A stretch of 64,000 nt of DNA from Lachnospiraceae bacterium (GTDB lineage: Bacteria; Bacillota; Clostridia; Lachnospirales; Lachnospiraceae): NCBI GenBank assembly GCA_017624835.1, contig JAGAMG010000026.1, forward strand, positions 1-64,000. Reading direction: 5' to 3'. Each line of letters starts with the position of its first letter. The first letter of the stretch is position 1. The translations under genes were made by a program, and so were the position numbers. A model generated the notes under the pieces. The model saw nothing but the letters and a program-made list of their open reading frames with translations, was not told the DNA's origin and did no database searches. Below, one piece after another: positions 8,071 to 19,701 of this stretch.

Positions 8071-9150
8071 ATGGAAACAAAAGTAATAAAAATTCAAGCG
8101 GAAAATGGCGTCTTTTCAAAGGCTGAAGAGGAAGCATTGCGATTGGCAGGAGAAAACCTGCAACAGGGAGGTTTGGTTGCATTTCCCACAGAGACCGTGT
8201 ATGGACTGGGTGGGGATGCATTAAATCCTGCTTCTTCCCGTAAAATATATGCGGCTAAGGGGCGTCCCTCGGATAATCCTTTGATTGTGCATATCTCTCG
8301 CCTGGAAGATATTTATGAGATTGTAGATACCGTGTCTGAGGACGCAATTAAAATAGCCCGGGAATTCTGGCCGGGACCATTGACCATGATTTTACCCAAA
8401 TCAGCAAAGGTACCCTATGAGACCACCGGTGGATTGGATACCGTGGCAGTGAGAATGCCTTCCCATCCGGTAGCAAGGAAGCTGATAGAATATGGTGGCG
8501 GATATATAGCAGCTCCCAGTGCCAATATTTCAGGTAAGCCAAGTCCTACGGTTGCCAAATATGTAATTGAGGATATGGATGGCAAAATAGATGTCATCAT
8601 AGATGGTGGAGAAGTAGGGATTGGATTGGAATCCACCATTATTGATTTGACGGTAACGCCTCCGGAGATATTAAGACCCGGTTATATAACGGATAAGATG
8701 CTGGCAGAGGTGTTGGGACAGGTGGATACGGATGTGACGATTTTACATGCCGAAAGCGGACAGGCACCCAAAGCACCGGGAATGAAATACAGACATTATG
8801 CACCCAAGGGTGAATTGACGGTGGTGCAGGGAGCACCGGAAGCTGTTGCGGCATATATTAATTCCTGTACAACTGCTGATAAACAAAAGGGTTATAAGAC
8901 CGGTGTTATCGGGACTCAGGAAATGGCGAATGTTTATCAGGCAGATGTGATAAAGGTGGTTGGAAGCAGGCAGGATGAAGAGAGTATCGGAAGACATCTT
9001 TACAGCTTCCTTCGTGAATTTGACGATGAGCAGGTTACAAGGATTTATTCGGAAAGTTTTGCTTCAGAAGGCTTTGGACAAGCTATTATGAATCGTTTGC
9101 TGAAAGCTGCAGGGCATAATATAGTCCGACTGGATGCGCCGGAAGTGTAA
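8071..9150 (+). CDS. sua5: Threonylcarbamoyl-AMP synthase, Sua5 type
   Basis: Makes threonylcarbamoyl-AMP from threonine, bicarbonate and ATP, the first step of t6A37 modification of ANN-decoding tRNAs. The N-terminal YrdC domain shows LVAFPTETVYGLGGDALN, KGRPSDNPLIVHI and AAPSANISGKPSPT. The C-terminal Sua5 domain follows from about residue 230 and contains PKAPGMKYRHYAPKGEL, the linker that closes over the active site. At 359 residues it is a full Sua5, not the short TsaC form. ATG 8071 is chosen because AGAAGGTG precedes it; an upstream ATG at 8044 has no ribosome binding site. It appears to head a run with rpiB, upp and dCMP deaminase. Confidence 0.93.
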   Translation: METKVIKIQAENGVFSKAEEEALRLAGENLQQGGLVAFPTETVYGLGGDALNPASSRKIYAAKGRPSDNPLIVHISRLEDIYEIVDTVSEDAIKIAREFWPGPLTMILPKSAKVPYETTGGLDTVAVRMPSHPVARKLIEYGGGYIAAPSANISGKPSPTVAKYVIEDMDGKIDVIIDGGEVGIGLESTIIDLTVTPPEILRPGYITDKMLAEVLGQVDTDVTILHAESGQAPKAPGMKYRHYAPKGELTVVQGAPEAVAAYINSCTTADKQKGYKTGVIGTQEMANVYQADVIKVVGSRQDEESIGRHLYSFLREFDDEQVTRIYSESFASEGFGQAIMNRLLKAAGHNIVRLDAPEV

Positions 9151-9208
9151 AGTTGAATAGAATACAGGATAAAATATAATTTGGATTACAGAAATGAGGA
9201 GAATGAAA

Positions 9209-9640
9209 ATGATAGCAATCGGAAGTGACCATGGCGGTTATGAATTGAAGCAGAGAGTAATTAAGTATTTAGAGGAAAAGAATCTTCCTTATCAGGATAT
9301 GGGCTGTAACGGCAAGGATAGCTGTGATTATCCTGTGTTTGGACATGCAGTGGCAAAGGCAGTGGCAGATGGAACCTGTGAAACAGGAATTGTTATCTGT
9401 ACTACCGGTATTGGTATCAGTATATCAGCAAATAAAATAGAGGGTGTGCGTTGTGCACTTTGCTCCGATACCCTTTCTGCCAAGATGACCAAGCTTCATA
9501 ACAATGCAAACGTATTGGCATTGGGAGCCGGTATTGTGGGAGAAAATTTGGCTTTGGAAATCGTAGATACCTTTTTAAATACTCCTTTCTCCAATGAAGA
9601 AAGACATCAGAGAAGAGTGGATTTGATAGAGCAATTTTAG
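9209..9640 (+). CDS. rpiB: Ribose-5-phosphate isomerase B
   Basis: Interconverts ribose 5-phosphate and ribulose 5-phosphate in the pentose phosphate pathway. The RpiB/LacAB fold is clear: IAIGSDHGGYELKQ, the ICTTGIGISISANK phosphate and active-site loop with the conserved cysteine, and LHNNANVLALGAGIVG. About 143 residues, normal for the family. Three in-frame ATGs lie together at 9194, 9203 and 9209; GAGGAG at 9196-9201 overlaps the first and favours 9209. With upp and dCMP deaminase downstream it forms a ribose and pyrimidine-salvage cluster. Confidence 0.93.
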   Translation: MIAIGSDHGGYELKQRVIKYLEEKNLPYQDMGCNGKDSCDYPVFGHAVAKAVADGTCETGIVICTTGIGISISANKIEGVRCALCSDTLSAKMTKLHNNANVLALGAGIVGENLALEIVDTFLNTPFSNEERHQRRVDLIEQF

Positions 9641-9670
9641 TTTTGGAAAAGAATACGGGAGGAAATCAGA

Positions 9671-10300
9671 ATGGCAAAAGCAATAGTAATGGATCATCCG
9701 TTGATTCAACATAAAATCGGATTAATTCGCAGAAAAGAAACAGGAACCAAGGATTTCAGACAGGCAATCAGTGAAATTGCCATGCTGATTTGCTATGAGG
9801 CAACCAGAAATCTGCCTCTGGATGATGTGGAAATAGAAACGCCTATTTGTAAGACTACCGTAAAAGAATTAAAGGGAAAGAAGATGGCAATCGTTCCGAT
9901 TCTTAGAGCAGGTCTTGGGATGGTGGATGGCATGTTGAATCTGATTCCGGCAGCAAAGGTAGGTCATATCGGTTTGTACCGAGATCCGGAAACCTTAAAG
10001 CCGGTAGAATATTATTGTAAGCTTCCTGCCGACTGTGCGGAAAGAGAAGTGTTTGTGGTGGATCCCATGCTGGCAACCGGCGGTTCTTCCGTTGCAGCGA
10101 TTCAGATGTTAAAGGATAAGGGATGCAAAAATATCCATTTTATGTGCATTATTGCAGCTCCTGAAGGTGTAGAAGCCATGAAGGAAGCTCATCCCGATGT
10201 GGATATGTATATCGGTGCCTTGGATGAAAAATTGAATGACCATGGTTATATTGTTCCGGGCTTAGGAGATGCAGGAGATCGTATTTTCGGTACCAAATAG
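9671..10300 (+). CDS. upp: Uracil phosphoribosyltransferase
   Basis: Converts uracil and PRPP to UMP in pyrimidine salvage. 209 residues, the usual size. It begins [20 protein letters not shown], has [16 protein letters not shown], the PRPP-binding loop [17 protein letters not shown] and the C-terminal uracil-binding region [17 protein letters not shown]. The ribosome binding site GGGAGG is well placed. It lies 30 bases after rpiB and 14 before the deaminase gene, so co-transcription is likely. Confidence 0.96.
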   Translation: MAKAIVMDHPLIQHKIGLIRRKETGTKDFRQAISEIAMLICYEATRNLPLDDVEIETPICKTTVKELKGKKMAIVPILRAGLGMVDGMLNLIPAAKVGHIGLYRDPETLKPVEYYCKLPADCAEREVFVVDPMLATGGSSVAAIQMLKDKGCKNIHFMCIIAAPEGVEAMKEAHPDVDMYIGALDEKLNDHGYIVPGLGDAGDRIFGTK

Positions 10301-10314
10301 CAGAGGAAATGCTT

Positions 10315-10815
10315 ATGAATATGAAACCAAAGAGCACAAAACGCAAGGATTATATCAATTGGGATGAATATTTTATGGGAGTGGCGCATTTGTCAGGCAT
10401 GCGTTCCAAGGATCCCAATACTCAGGTGGGTGCCTGTATTGTAAGCGGGGATAACAAGATTCTTTCCATGGGGTACAATGGATTCCCCTGTGGCTGTTCT
10501 GATGATGAGTTTCCCTGGGATAGGGAAGGGGATATGCTGGATACCAAGTATCCCTTTGTGACCCATAGTGAGTTAAATGCCATATTAAATTACCGAGGAG
10601 GTTCACTGGAGGGCACAAAGCTTTATGTGTCTTTATTTCCCTGCAATGAATGTGCCAAGGCAATTATTCAGGCGGGTATCAGAACGGTTGTGTATGACAG
10701 TGATAAATATAAGGGAACGGATTCCAATATTGCAGCAAAAAAAATGTTTGATGCGGCAGGAGTGGAGTACATACCCTATGTGAGAACAGGAAGACAAATT
10801 TCGATAGAAGTGTAA
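10315..10815 (+). CDS. Deoxycytidylate deaminase (ComEB-like)
   Basis: dCMP/CMP deaminase family protein (about 166 residues) that makes dUMP from dCMP for thymidylate synthesis. The zinc site is visible as THSELNA (HxE) and FPCNECAK (PCxxC); the substrate region includes DPNTQVGACIVS and GYNGFPCG. Start options are ATG 10309, 10315 and 10321; AGAGGAA just before 10309 favours 10315. It overlaps the upp transcription unit and completes a short pyrimidine-metabolism set. Confidence 0.9.
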   Translation: MNMKPKSTKRKDYINWDEYFMGVAHLSGMRSKDPNTQVGACIVSGDNKILSMGYNGFPCGCSDDEFPWDREGDMLDTKYPFVTHSELNAILNYRGGSLEGTKLYVSLFPCNECAKAIIQAGIRTVVYDSDKYKGTDSNIAAKKMFDAAGVEYIPYVRTGRQISIEV

Positions 10816-10843
10816 TTGAAGTATAAAAGAGAGGAATAAGAAT

Positions 10844-12004
10844 TTGAAGGGCCTACGAAAGACGGTTATGCTGTTTTTGGTGGTTATGCTGATAGGAATG
10901 GTGCCTGCATACAAAAAAGTGGCAACAGCAACCACTACAAAGGAGCAGATTCAGCAGACCCAGCAGGAAAAAAACAATCTGGAAAACGAATTAAATAAGA
11001 CTCAGGAAAATCTGGCAGGACTTAAGGGTGAGCATAATACCCTGAAAGGCGAATTAAATAATTTAAATACTCAGATGACTGAGGTTAGCAATAATCTTGC
11101 AGATTTGGAGCAGCAGATTACTGCCAAGGAAAAGGATATTGAGGAGACTCAGATTTGTCTGGCAGAAGCGAGAGAGACGGAAAGCTGGCAATATGATTGT
11201 ATGGTAATCCGTGTCCGTGATATGTATGAGCGCAAGGATACCAGTTATCTGAATGCTATATTGAATACAGGCAGTTTTAGTGAAATGCTGAATACTGCGG
11301 ATGTGTTTGAAAAGATTGCGGCATATGATCAAAAGAAACTACAGGAATTTAAAGAAAACAGAGCTTTGATTGAGGCGCAGGAGGCGTTACTGCAGCAGGA
11401 AAAAACAGAATTGGACAACTTAAAGACCGCAGCAGAGGCAGAAAAAAGTAAGGTGTCCGGTCTGATTAGCCAGACCTCAAATACCATGGCAAAATATGAG
11501 GATGAGATTTCCGATGCAGAAGCAAAAGCCTTAGCCTATGAAGCGGAAATTAAAAAGAAGGAAGAGGACTTGGAATATCTGAAAAAGAAGCTTGCTGAGG
11601 AATTGGCATTGTCCAAGGCAGCAGCAGGCGGCGTCTGGAGGGATATTTCAGAAGTTGAATTTGATGAGGGAGACCGTTATCTGCTTGCCAATCTGATTTA
11701 CTGTGAAGCAGGCGGGGAACCCTATGACGGTAAGGTGGCAGTAGGTAGTGTTGTAATTAACAGAGTGCTCAGTGGAGCGTTTCCTGATACCGTTGTGGGA
11801 GTTGTTTATCAGAGTAAACAATTTTCACCTGTAGGCAGCGGAAGATTGGAATTGGCATTGGGAGCTAATAAGGCTACCGCAGATTGTTATAGAGCAGCGG
11901 ACGAAGCTATGTCCGGTGTGACAAATGTAGGGAACTGCGTATTTTTCAGAACTCCGGTGGAGGGCTTGGAAGGTATTGATATTGGTGGACATGTATTCTA
12001 TTAA
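10844..12004 (+). CDS. Coiled-coil cell-wall hydrolase with C-terminal SleB-like domain
   Basis: Exported protein of 386 residues starting at TTG with AGAGAGGAATAAG upstream. After a signal peptide (VMLFLVVMLIGMVPAY), residues about 30-255 form a long Gln/Glu/Lys-rich coiled coil like the N-terminal part of PcsB or NlpC-type hydrolases. The last 115 residues are a Hydrolase_2 (SleB) domain: LANLIYCEAGGEPYDGKVAVG, with the catalytic glutamate in YCEAGGE, then SVVINRVLSGAFPDT and QSKQFSPV. SleB domains are lytic enzymes of cortex or vegetative peptidoglycan. The fusion to a coiled coil suggests a vegetative, divisome-type role, which is inference. Confidence 0.85.
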   Translation: MKGLRKTVMLFLVVMLIGMVPAYKKVATATTTKEQIQQTQQEKNNLENELNKTQENLAGLKGEHNTLKGELNNLNTQMTEVSNNLADLEQQITAKEKDIEETQICLAEARETESWQYDCMVIRVRDMYERKDTSYLNAILNTGSFSEMLNTADVFEKIAAYDQKKLQEFKENRALIEAQEALLQQEKTELDNLKTAAEAEKSKVSGLISQTSNTMAKYEDEISDAEAKALAYEAEIKKKEEDLEYLKKKLAEELALSKAAAGGVWRDISEVEFDEGDRYLLANLIYCEAGGEPYDGKVAVGSVVINRVLSGAFPDTVVGVVYQSKQFSPVGSGRLELALGANKATADCYRAADEAMSGVTNVGNCVFFRTPVEGLEGIDIGGHVFY

Positions 12005-12036
12005 TTATTCACAGTAAGATAAAGGGAGAAACGCCT

Positions 12037-13824
12037 ATGAGAATCCAGCGAGCGGGAGATTCGTACTATAACAAACGATTAACGGATTGCAAGCTATATG
12101 TGCGAAAAAATCTGACTGTTGTGAAGGCAACGGAATGGTATTATGTGTTGGTAGGGGAGAATTCCTATCTTCCCATAAGCAGTCTGATTTTGCCTGAGGA
12201 TGGTGCGGTGCTTTTGAAGGAAGCCGAAAACCTAAAGGAAAAGGTGGAGCTGATTACTTCTATTACCGATTGTACGGGCGGGCATCGCAATATCTATTTA
12301 CGAATGGAGCGGAGTAATCAGACTGAGGAAGGAGTGCCACTGCTATTGATAACATTATTTGATATTAAGGATATGGAAACACGAAATATGGAGGTGGAAG
12401 GTTTGTTGATGAAATACAGACATTTCATGTCCATAAATAGTGATTTTGTAAACGAATATTATTTTGAATATACTCTAGAGGATAATCAGTTTGTATTATA
12501 TAAGTATGTAAATGACCGCTCTTTGCCCATATGCTTCGGCTCTTTGGAAGAATTTGTGGCGAAAATGGATGCAGAGCATAAGCCTACGGAGGAACAGCAG
12601 GAACAAATGAAGGTTTTTTGTAACTATTTGAAATCCGGCAGTTCTGCTTTTGAAATGGAATTTCCCATGCTTTATCAGGGAAAGAAATCCAGTTGTAGAG
12701 TAAAAGGCGGAAGACTTTATAAAAATAAGAATTTTATTGCAGGAATCTTTCTGCCCAATCATATGGCGGATAATGAGGCCTATTATCTCAGTCCCGCTGC
12801 CAGAGATGCAGGTACCGGTTTGTTTAATAAAAGAGCGGTTACGGAATATACCATGGAGAGGCTTAGTAGTTCCACAGCAACCCATTGGTTTATGATTATG
12901 GACATTGATGATTTTAAGAATATCAATGATACCTTCGGACACCTTTTCGGTGATGAAGTAATTCGCAAGGTGGCTGAAATTTTACAGTTAAATGTAGGCT
13001 ATCGCGGTGTAGTAGGCCGTTTTGGCGGAGATGAGTTTTTTGTGCTTTTGGAGAAGATTCCGGATAGACTTGCTTTGAAGAATATGCTGAAAACCATCAT
13101 GAAAGAAATGGCATATGCTTTTGATCCGCAGCTAAAGGTTACAGCATCCATTGGTATTACCCAATATCCTGTGGACGGTACCTCCTATGAAGAGCTTTTT
13201 GAAAAGGCGGATAAGGCATTGTATATTGCCAAGGAAAAAGGCAAGGATCGTCATATCATTTATGATGAAAAAATGCATGGTGCTTTGCAAAAGGATGATA
13301 TGAAGACCATGACTATGGCATATGCAGTATCCAGGGAGAGACGCAGGGAAGCATTAATTGATATTTTAGGTAATCTATATGAGCAGGGCGTGGAGTATGT
13401 AACGGAAAATCCTAAGATTCAGAAGCTGATTCGGGACATGTATGATTTGGATGGTGTAGCTATTTATACCGATTATGGAAAAACACTTGTCTGTCGTAAT
13501 GGAGATTATAGTAAACCGGCGGTTGATTTGTCAAAGTACATGAAGGATGAAAAATGGGTTGCTCTATATGAGTTGTATGATAATAAGGATACTTATGTAG
13601 AGACAACCATTGCAAAATTGAAGATGTATCATACGGAGTATCATCAGGAGATGCAGGGACAGGAGCTTGGAGCTACAATACAATGTCTTGGACGTAAAGA
13701 GGGAGAACCCTATGCGTTGGTTTCCTTTGATGTATTTAATCGTAATAGGAAGTGGTCCGATACGGATGTTGAAATGTTAAGTCTTATTGGAAATTGTATT
13801 AGTAAACTGCTTTGCAAAAACTAG
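12037..13824 (+). CDS. Diguanylate cyclase with sensory flanking domains
   Basis: A 595-residue cytosolic protein with no membrane segment. Residues about 1-240 are an unassigned PAS-like sensory region. A GGDEF domain spans about 250-410, with DIDDFKNINDTFGHLFGDEV and an intact active site VGRFGGDEFFVLL. The RxxD product-inhibition site expected just before it is not present (sequence GYRGVVGRF). The last 150 residues resemble a GAF-type domain ending in LSLIGNCISKLL. It should make cyclic di-GMP without classical feedback inhibition. ATG with GGGAGAA upstream; terminator follows at 13829. Confidence 0.88.
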   Translation: MRIQRAGDSYYNKRLTDCKLYVRKNLTVVKATEWYYVLVGENSYLPISSLILPEDGAVLLKEAENLKEKVELITSITDCTGGHRNIYLRMERSNQTEEGVPLLLITLFDIKDMETRNMEVEGLLMKYRHFMSINSDFVNEYYFEYTLEDNQFVLYKYVNDRSLPICFGSLEEFVAKMDAEHKPTEEQQEQMKVFCNYLKSGSSAFEMEFPMLYQGKKSSCRVKGGRLYKNKNFIAGIFLPNHMADNEAYYLSPAARDAGTGLFNKRAVTEYTMERLSSSTATHWFMIMDIDDFKNINDTFGHLFGDEVIRKVAEILQLNVGYRGVVGRFGGDEFFVLLEKIPDRLALKNMLKTIMKEMAYAFDPQLKVTASIGITQYPVDGTSYEELFEKADKALYIAKEKGKDRHIIYDEKMHGALQKDDMKTMTMAYAVSRERRREALIDILGNLYEQGVEYVTENPKIQKLIRDMYDLDGVAIYTDYGKTLVCRNGDYSKPAVDLSKYMKDEKWVALYELYDNKDTYVETTIAKLKMYHTEYHQEMQGQELGATIQCLGRKEGEPYALVSFDVFNRNRKWSDTDVEMLSLIGNCISKLLCKN

Positions 13825-13828
13825 AATA

Positions 13829-13879
13829 AAAAAGAGCTTTGCAGCAATTGGGTAGAAGAAATTGCTGCAAAGCTCTTTT
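13829..13879. terminator. Bidirectional terminator between the GGDEF gene and the DUF402 gene
   Basis: A near-perfect 20-base stem (AAAAGAGCTTTGCAGCAATT at 13830-13849 with its complement at 13860-13879), flanked by A and T runs, separating two convergent genes. Confidence 0.9.
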
Positions 13880-13894
13880 GGGTTTTAGAATGAC

Positions 13895-14374
13895 TTACAA
13901 TCCCAGCTTTTGTAAATGTGTTTGCAGACGATCAAACTTATCTCGATAAATATAGGAAAGCAGTTGATTAAGCTGGCGCAGGCAGGCGCACATTTGCTGC
14001 TCGGTAAGGAGCCCTTTTTCAAAGGCTTCCGCCAATTCGTCCAAATCCACTACCTGTACAGTGCCGTCAGGATGGACGATAACATCCGCAAGTAAATCCG
14101 TAACAATCAAAGAATTGTTTTCCCGGTTATAATCATAACTGACCACATCACAATACCAATAGAGCAAGGAATTATCAGGACGTAAGAACTTACTTACCTT
14201 AATGCCGTCATGTAAAAAATAACAGGAGCATCCATGGGAAAAAGTGGTCTTAGGATTGAGGGTATTCCATTTGGTGAGAATAATCTCCTCGTTTTGCTCC
14301 AAAATAATATCATCCTTCAATAAAATACACTCATCGGGAATCAGGCGTTTGCGATAAATCTGTAATGGGCTCAT
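13895..14374 (-). CDS. DUF402-domain protein
   Basis: A 159-residue protein of the DUF402 family. Members with known activity are nucleoside tri- or diphosphate phosphatases (Ntdp) or RNA-binding FAU-1 domains. The conserved block is WYCDVVSYDYN, VTDLLADVIVHPDGTVQVVD and LDELAEAFEKGLLT, where the acidic residues bind metal in characterised members. The exact substrate is unknown. AAAGGAGAAC precedes the ATG. It lies 34 bases after the GNAT gene on the same strand, so the two are probably co-transcribed. Confidence 0.8.
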   Translation of the reverse strand: MSPLQIYRKRLIPDECILLKDDIILEQNEEIILTKWNTLNPKTTFSHGCSCYFLHDGIKVSKFLRPDNSLLYWYCDVVSYDYNRENNSLIVTDLLADVIVHPDGTVQVVDLDELAEAFEKGLLTEQQMCACLRQLNQLLSYIYRDKFDRLQTHLQKLGL

Positions 14375-14408
14375 AGGTTCTCCTTTCTGTCTATGGGACG
14401 TGGCTGGT

Positions 14409-14957
14409 TTATAAGGTTACACTTTCTAATTGGGAAAAGGGCACAAATGGCGCAGGTGGTATGGTATGAGGACAAAGCTCCTTCTCCATCCATATCATAT
14501 CATACCAGGCATTTTGCTTGTAGCCTGATTTTGTAAAATGTGCAATGGTTTTATATCCGAAGCTTTCGTGAAAGGCAATGCTTGGAGGATTGGGGTAGGC
14601 AATGCAGGCACAGAGATTGCATACATGCTGTCTGGTAAGAAGCTGCTCTAATGCCTGATATAATGCAGTGCCGATACCCTGCTTATGAACGCCCGTTTTT
14701 ACATAAATAGAGGTTTCCACGGACCATGCGTAGGCAGCTCTTGTTTTGAAAGGGGAGGCATAGGCATACCCTAGGATTTCAGAATTATCTTCTGCTATCA
14801 GATAGGGGTACTTTGATAAAATACCTTGCATTCTGGATTCAAATTCCTCAAGGGAGGGAACCTGATATTCAAAGGTAATGGCGGTTTGTTCCACATAGGG
14901 AGCGTATATTTTTAACAGAGCAGGAGCATCCTTAAGGGTAGCTATTCGTATGTTCAT
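14409..14957 (-). CDS. GNAT-family N-acetyltransferase (phosphinothricin/methionine sulfoximine type)
   Basis: Acetyl-CoA-dependent N-acetyltransferase of 182 residues. It begins MNIRIATLKDAPALLKIYAPYVEQTAITFEY in frame, as in Pat/MddA-like enzymes. The acetyl-CoA loop is seen in SIYVKTGVHKQGIGTALYQAL and the C-terminal wedge in GYKTIAHFTKSGYK with YDMIWMEK. This subfamily acetylates phosphinothricin or methionine sulfoximine; the natural substrate here is not determinable. A C-terminal tail of about 20 residues extends past the usual end. Confidence 0.85.
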   Translation of the reverse strand: MNIRIATLKDAPALLKIYAPYVEQTAITFEYQVPSLEEFESRMQGILSKYPYLIAEDNSEILGYAYASPFKTRAAYAWSVETSIYVKTGVHKQGIGTALYQALEQLLTRQHVCNLCACIAYPNPPSIAFHESFGYKTIAHFTKSGYKQNAWYDMIWMEKELCPHTIPPAPFVPFSQLESVTL

Positions 14958-15083
14958 GGCTGAAAATACCTCATAATATTAGATTTTTTATGCTTTGTAA
15001 AAAATATTACAGCGGTAAGCGAGACAAGTCAATGTGGAAAAAAGTCAAATTAAGAAATTTCTATAAATGTATACTATTTTCCC

Positions 15084-15112
15084 TAGACATTTTGTCATAA
15101 TTTATTTATAAT
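15084..15112 (+). promoter_or_regulatory. Promoter of the atp operon
   Basis: -35 TAGACA (15084-15089), a 17-base spacer and a perfect -10 TATAAT (15107-15112), about 95 bases before the first gene of the ATP synthase cluster. The leader contains a small GGCTGT/ACAGTC hairpin. No other good promoter was seen before atpA. Confidence 0.75.
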
Positions 15113-15207
15113 TTAACATAGATTGTTGTGTAATGTTGTCAAAAAATGGAAAGTGTACAACAATTTGAAAGAGGCTGTCGCACCCCACAGTCAGTTAGCG
15201 GAAAGGC

Positions 15208-15519
15208 ATGGTGTTTTGGGTGGCAGGAAAACGCAAAAAAGGCTATGACAAAAGTGTATATCGTTCCTTTGCAATGATAATGCAGTTTGGGATAAATATG
15301 CTGGTACCCATCTGCATGATGTCTGCCTTGGGAATTTATCTTGACCGGCGTTTTGATACCTCCCATTGGATGGTGATTCTGTTTTTTGCGGGAGCAATAG
15401 CGGGAGGACAGAATGTTTATCGCATGGCAAGGCAGATTTATTCGCCGGAGGGTAGGCAGGAAGACCAAACCAGCAAAAGCAGTTCTAAGGAGCTTCAACA
15501 GAAAAATGACAATAATTGA
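15208..15519 (+). CDS. atpZ: AtpZ/AtpI-family ATP synthase-associated membrane protein
   Basis: A 103-residue protein with two transmembrane segments (FAMIMQFGINMLVPICMMSALGI and WMVILFFAGAIAGGQNVY, in frame), joined by the conserved LDRRFDTSHW turn. AtpZ/AtpI-type proteins sit at the head of F-ATPase operons and assist magnesium uptake or c-ring assembly. GGAAAGG precedes the ATG. Its last 14 bases overlap the start of atpI, implying translational coupling. Confidence 0.78.
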   Translation: MVFWVAGKRKKGYDKSVYRSFAMIMQFGINMLVPICMMSALGIYLDRRFDTSHWMVILFFAGAIAGGQNVYRMARQIYSPEGRQEDQTSKSSSKELQQKNDNN

Positions 15520-15970
15520 TAGATTAAAAAGCAAAAACAGAACTCTTTTGGAGATGTATGCCGGAATTGTTTTTTGGGGAATGGTTTGTCAGGCAGTGGG
15601 AATGTTTTTGGTAAACGATCAGGGAGTGTACGCAAGGAGTTTGTGGTTTGGTATTCTTTTTGCATTGGTAAACACCATTCACATGTATCGTTCCTTGGAC
15701 AGAGCTTTGGATTTTGATGAAAAGACAGCATCCAAAATGATTTATCGTTCCTATTTGTTTCGCTATGTGTCGGTAGCAGTGGTATTGCTTTTGGTGATGA
15801 TTACCGAGGTGATGAATCCATTGGTTGTGTTTTTGGGGTATATGGGATTGAAAGTAACGGCGTATTTACAGCCGATTACTCATAAATTATGTAACAAATT
15901 GTTTCACGAAACGGATCCTGTTCCACAGGCTATGCCTGAGGAAGAGCAGGGTCAAACATTAAATGAATAA
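15506..15970 (+). CDS. atpI: ATP synthase subunit I
   Basis: A 154-residue, four-helix membrane protein. Helices are visible at about 12-30 (MYAGIVFWGMVCQAVGMFLV), 38-56, 85-105 and 108-125. Subunit I assists c-ring assembly; position between atpZ and atpB supports the call because sequence conservation in this family is weak. The start at 15506 lies inside the atpZ coding end; AAGGAG near 15487 is a little distant. A longer reading from 15413 would overlap atpZ by more than 100 bases and is rejected. Confidence 0.75.
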   Translation: MTIIDRLKSKNRTLLEMYAGIVFWGMVCQAVGMFLVNDQGVYARSLWFGILFALVNTIHMYRSLDRALDFDEKTASKMIYRSYLFRYVSVAVVLLLVMITEVMNPLVVFLGYMGLKVTAYLQPITHKLCNKLFHETDPVPQAMPEEEQGQTLNE

Positions 15971-15982
15971 GGAGGTGAAACT

Positions 15983-16714
15983 ATGGGACATGGAATTTTG
16001 TTATCCGGTGCCGATAATATTGACTTTATGGTACATGGAATTATGAAATATTCCTTCTTTGGTCATGAGGTATGGATAACAACGACACATGTGTGTGTCC
16101 TGATTGTCATGCTAATCCTGATGGGCTTTGCAGTTGCAGCAAACCGATGTATGGCAAAAGCCACAGAAGTTCCGGGCAATTTCCAAAATGTCATTGAATT
16201 GATGGTGGAAAAGCTGGACGGGATTGTTGATGGTGCAATGGGAAATGCAGCTCCTAGATTTTATAATTATATAGGAACGATTTTTGTCTTCATCATCTTT
16301 AGTAATATATCAGGCTTGTTGGGACTTCGTCCTCCAACTGCGGATTACGGCGTGACATTGGCGTTAGGTCTGATTAGCTTTACGGTAATTCATTTTAATC
16401 AGTTTAAGTATCAGTCTGCCAAAGAAATCTGGGTTAATATGTGTTCTCCATTGCCACCCTGGCTGCCGATTTGGCTTCCCATTAACCTTATCAGTGAGAT
16501 TGCGGTACCGATATCCCTGTCATTGCGTCTTTTTGCAAATGTGTTGTCCGGTACTGTTATGATGGCATTGATTTACGGTTTGCTGGGATGGATTGCAACT
16601 ATTTGGCCCGCAGCATTACATGCATATTTTGATTTGTTCTCAGGAGCGATTCAGACTTATGTGTTCTGTATGCTTACCATGACTTATATCTCTGATGCAA
16701 GAAATGGAAATTAA
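15983..16714 (+). CDS. atpB: ATP synthase F0 subunit a
   Basis: Membrane subunit forming the two ion half-channels against the c-ring. 243 residues with about five to six hydrophobic helices. The essential helix carries SLSLRLFANVLSGTVMMAL, including the conserved arginine (SLRLFAN) that contacts the c-ring carboxylate. The PLPPWLPIWLPINLISEIAVP stretch in frame precedes it as usual. AAGGAGG ribosome binding site. Confidence 0.95.
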   Translation: MGHGILLSGADNIDFMVHGIMKYSFFGHEVWITTTHVCVLIVMLILMGFAVAANRCMAKATEVPGNFQNVIELMVEKLDGIVDGAMGNAAPRFYNYIGTIFVFIIFSNISGLLGLRPPTADYGVTLALGLISFTVIHFNQFKYQSAKEIWVNMCSPLPPWLPIWLPINLISEIAVPISLSLRLFANVLSGTVMMALIYGLLGWIATIWPAALHAYFDLFSGAIQTYVFCMLTMTYISDARNGN

Positions 16715-16748
16715 GTCGGAAAGAAGATTAGTAAAAGAATAAAAATAA

Positions 16749-17036
<288 letters not shown>

Positions 17037-17073
17037 TCAAGATTTACTTGTTATGGTAGAAAGGAGGTAAAGA

Positions 17074-17600
17074 ATGATACTTTTAACAGGGGGCGACATG
17101 GAGAGACTGTTTGGTCTGGACTTTCAGCTGATTGCAGATGCAAGTCTGATGATTATAGCAATCTTCTTTTTGGTGCTTTTTATGGGTTATTTCCTGTTTA
17201 ATCCGGCAAGAAAGCTTTTAAATGACCGTAAGGAAAAAATTCGCGGTGATTTGGAAGAAGCAAAGGGAAACAGGGAAAGTGCTGAGCAGTTAAAAGCGGA
17301 ATATGAAAGTAAGCTTAAGGACGTTGACAAAGAAGCGGAAAGTATCTTAAGTGACGCCAGAAAACGTGCTCTTGCCAATGAAAATCAGATTATTGCCCAG
17401 GCTAAGGAAGAAGCGTCCCGCATTATCGAAAGAGCTCGTACTGAGGCTGAACTTGAGAAGCAGAAGATGTCCGATGATATAAAGAAGGAAATTATATCAG
17501 TGGCATCCGTTATGGCAGGCAAGCTGGCTACTGCTTCTATTGACCCTGCTATGCAGGCACAGCTTATTGAGGAGACTCTGAAGGAAATGGGTGATGACAC

Positions 17601-17613
<13 letters not shown>
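17074..17613 (+). CDS. atpF: ATP synthase F0 subunit b
   Basis: Peripheral-stalk subunit of 179 residues. One N-terminal membrane helix (ASLMIIAIFFLVLFMGYFLF) is followed by the conserved NPARKLLNDRKEKIRGDLEEA and a long charged coiled coil to about residue 150. AAAGGAGG is well placed. The 3' end overlaps atpH by 13 bases, which suggests coupled translation. Confidence 0.94.
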
Positions 17614-19692
<2,079 letters not shown>

Positions 19693-19701
19693 GGATAAAC
19701 T

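Noticed and set aside
15413..15505. Longer atpI start
   Set aside because: It would overlap atpZ by over 100 bases with a non-membrane, Arg-rich extension unlike subunit I.
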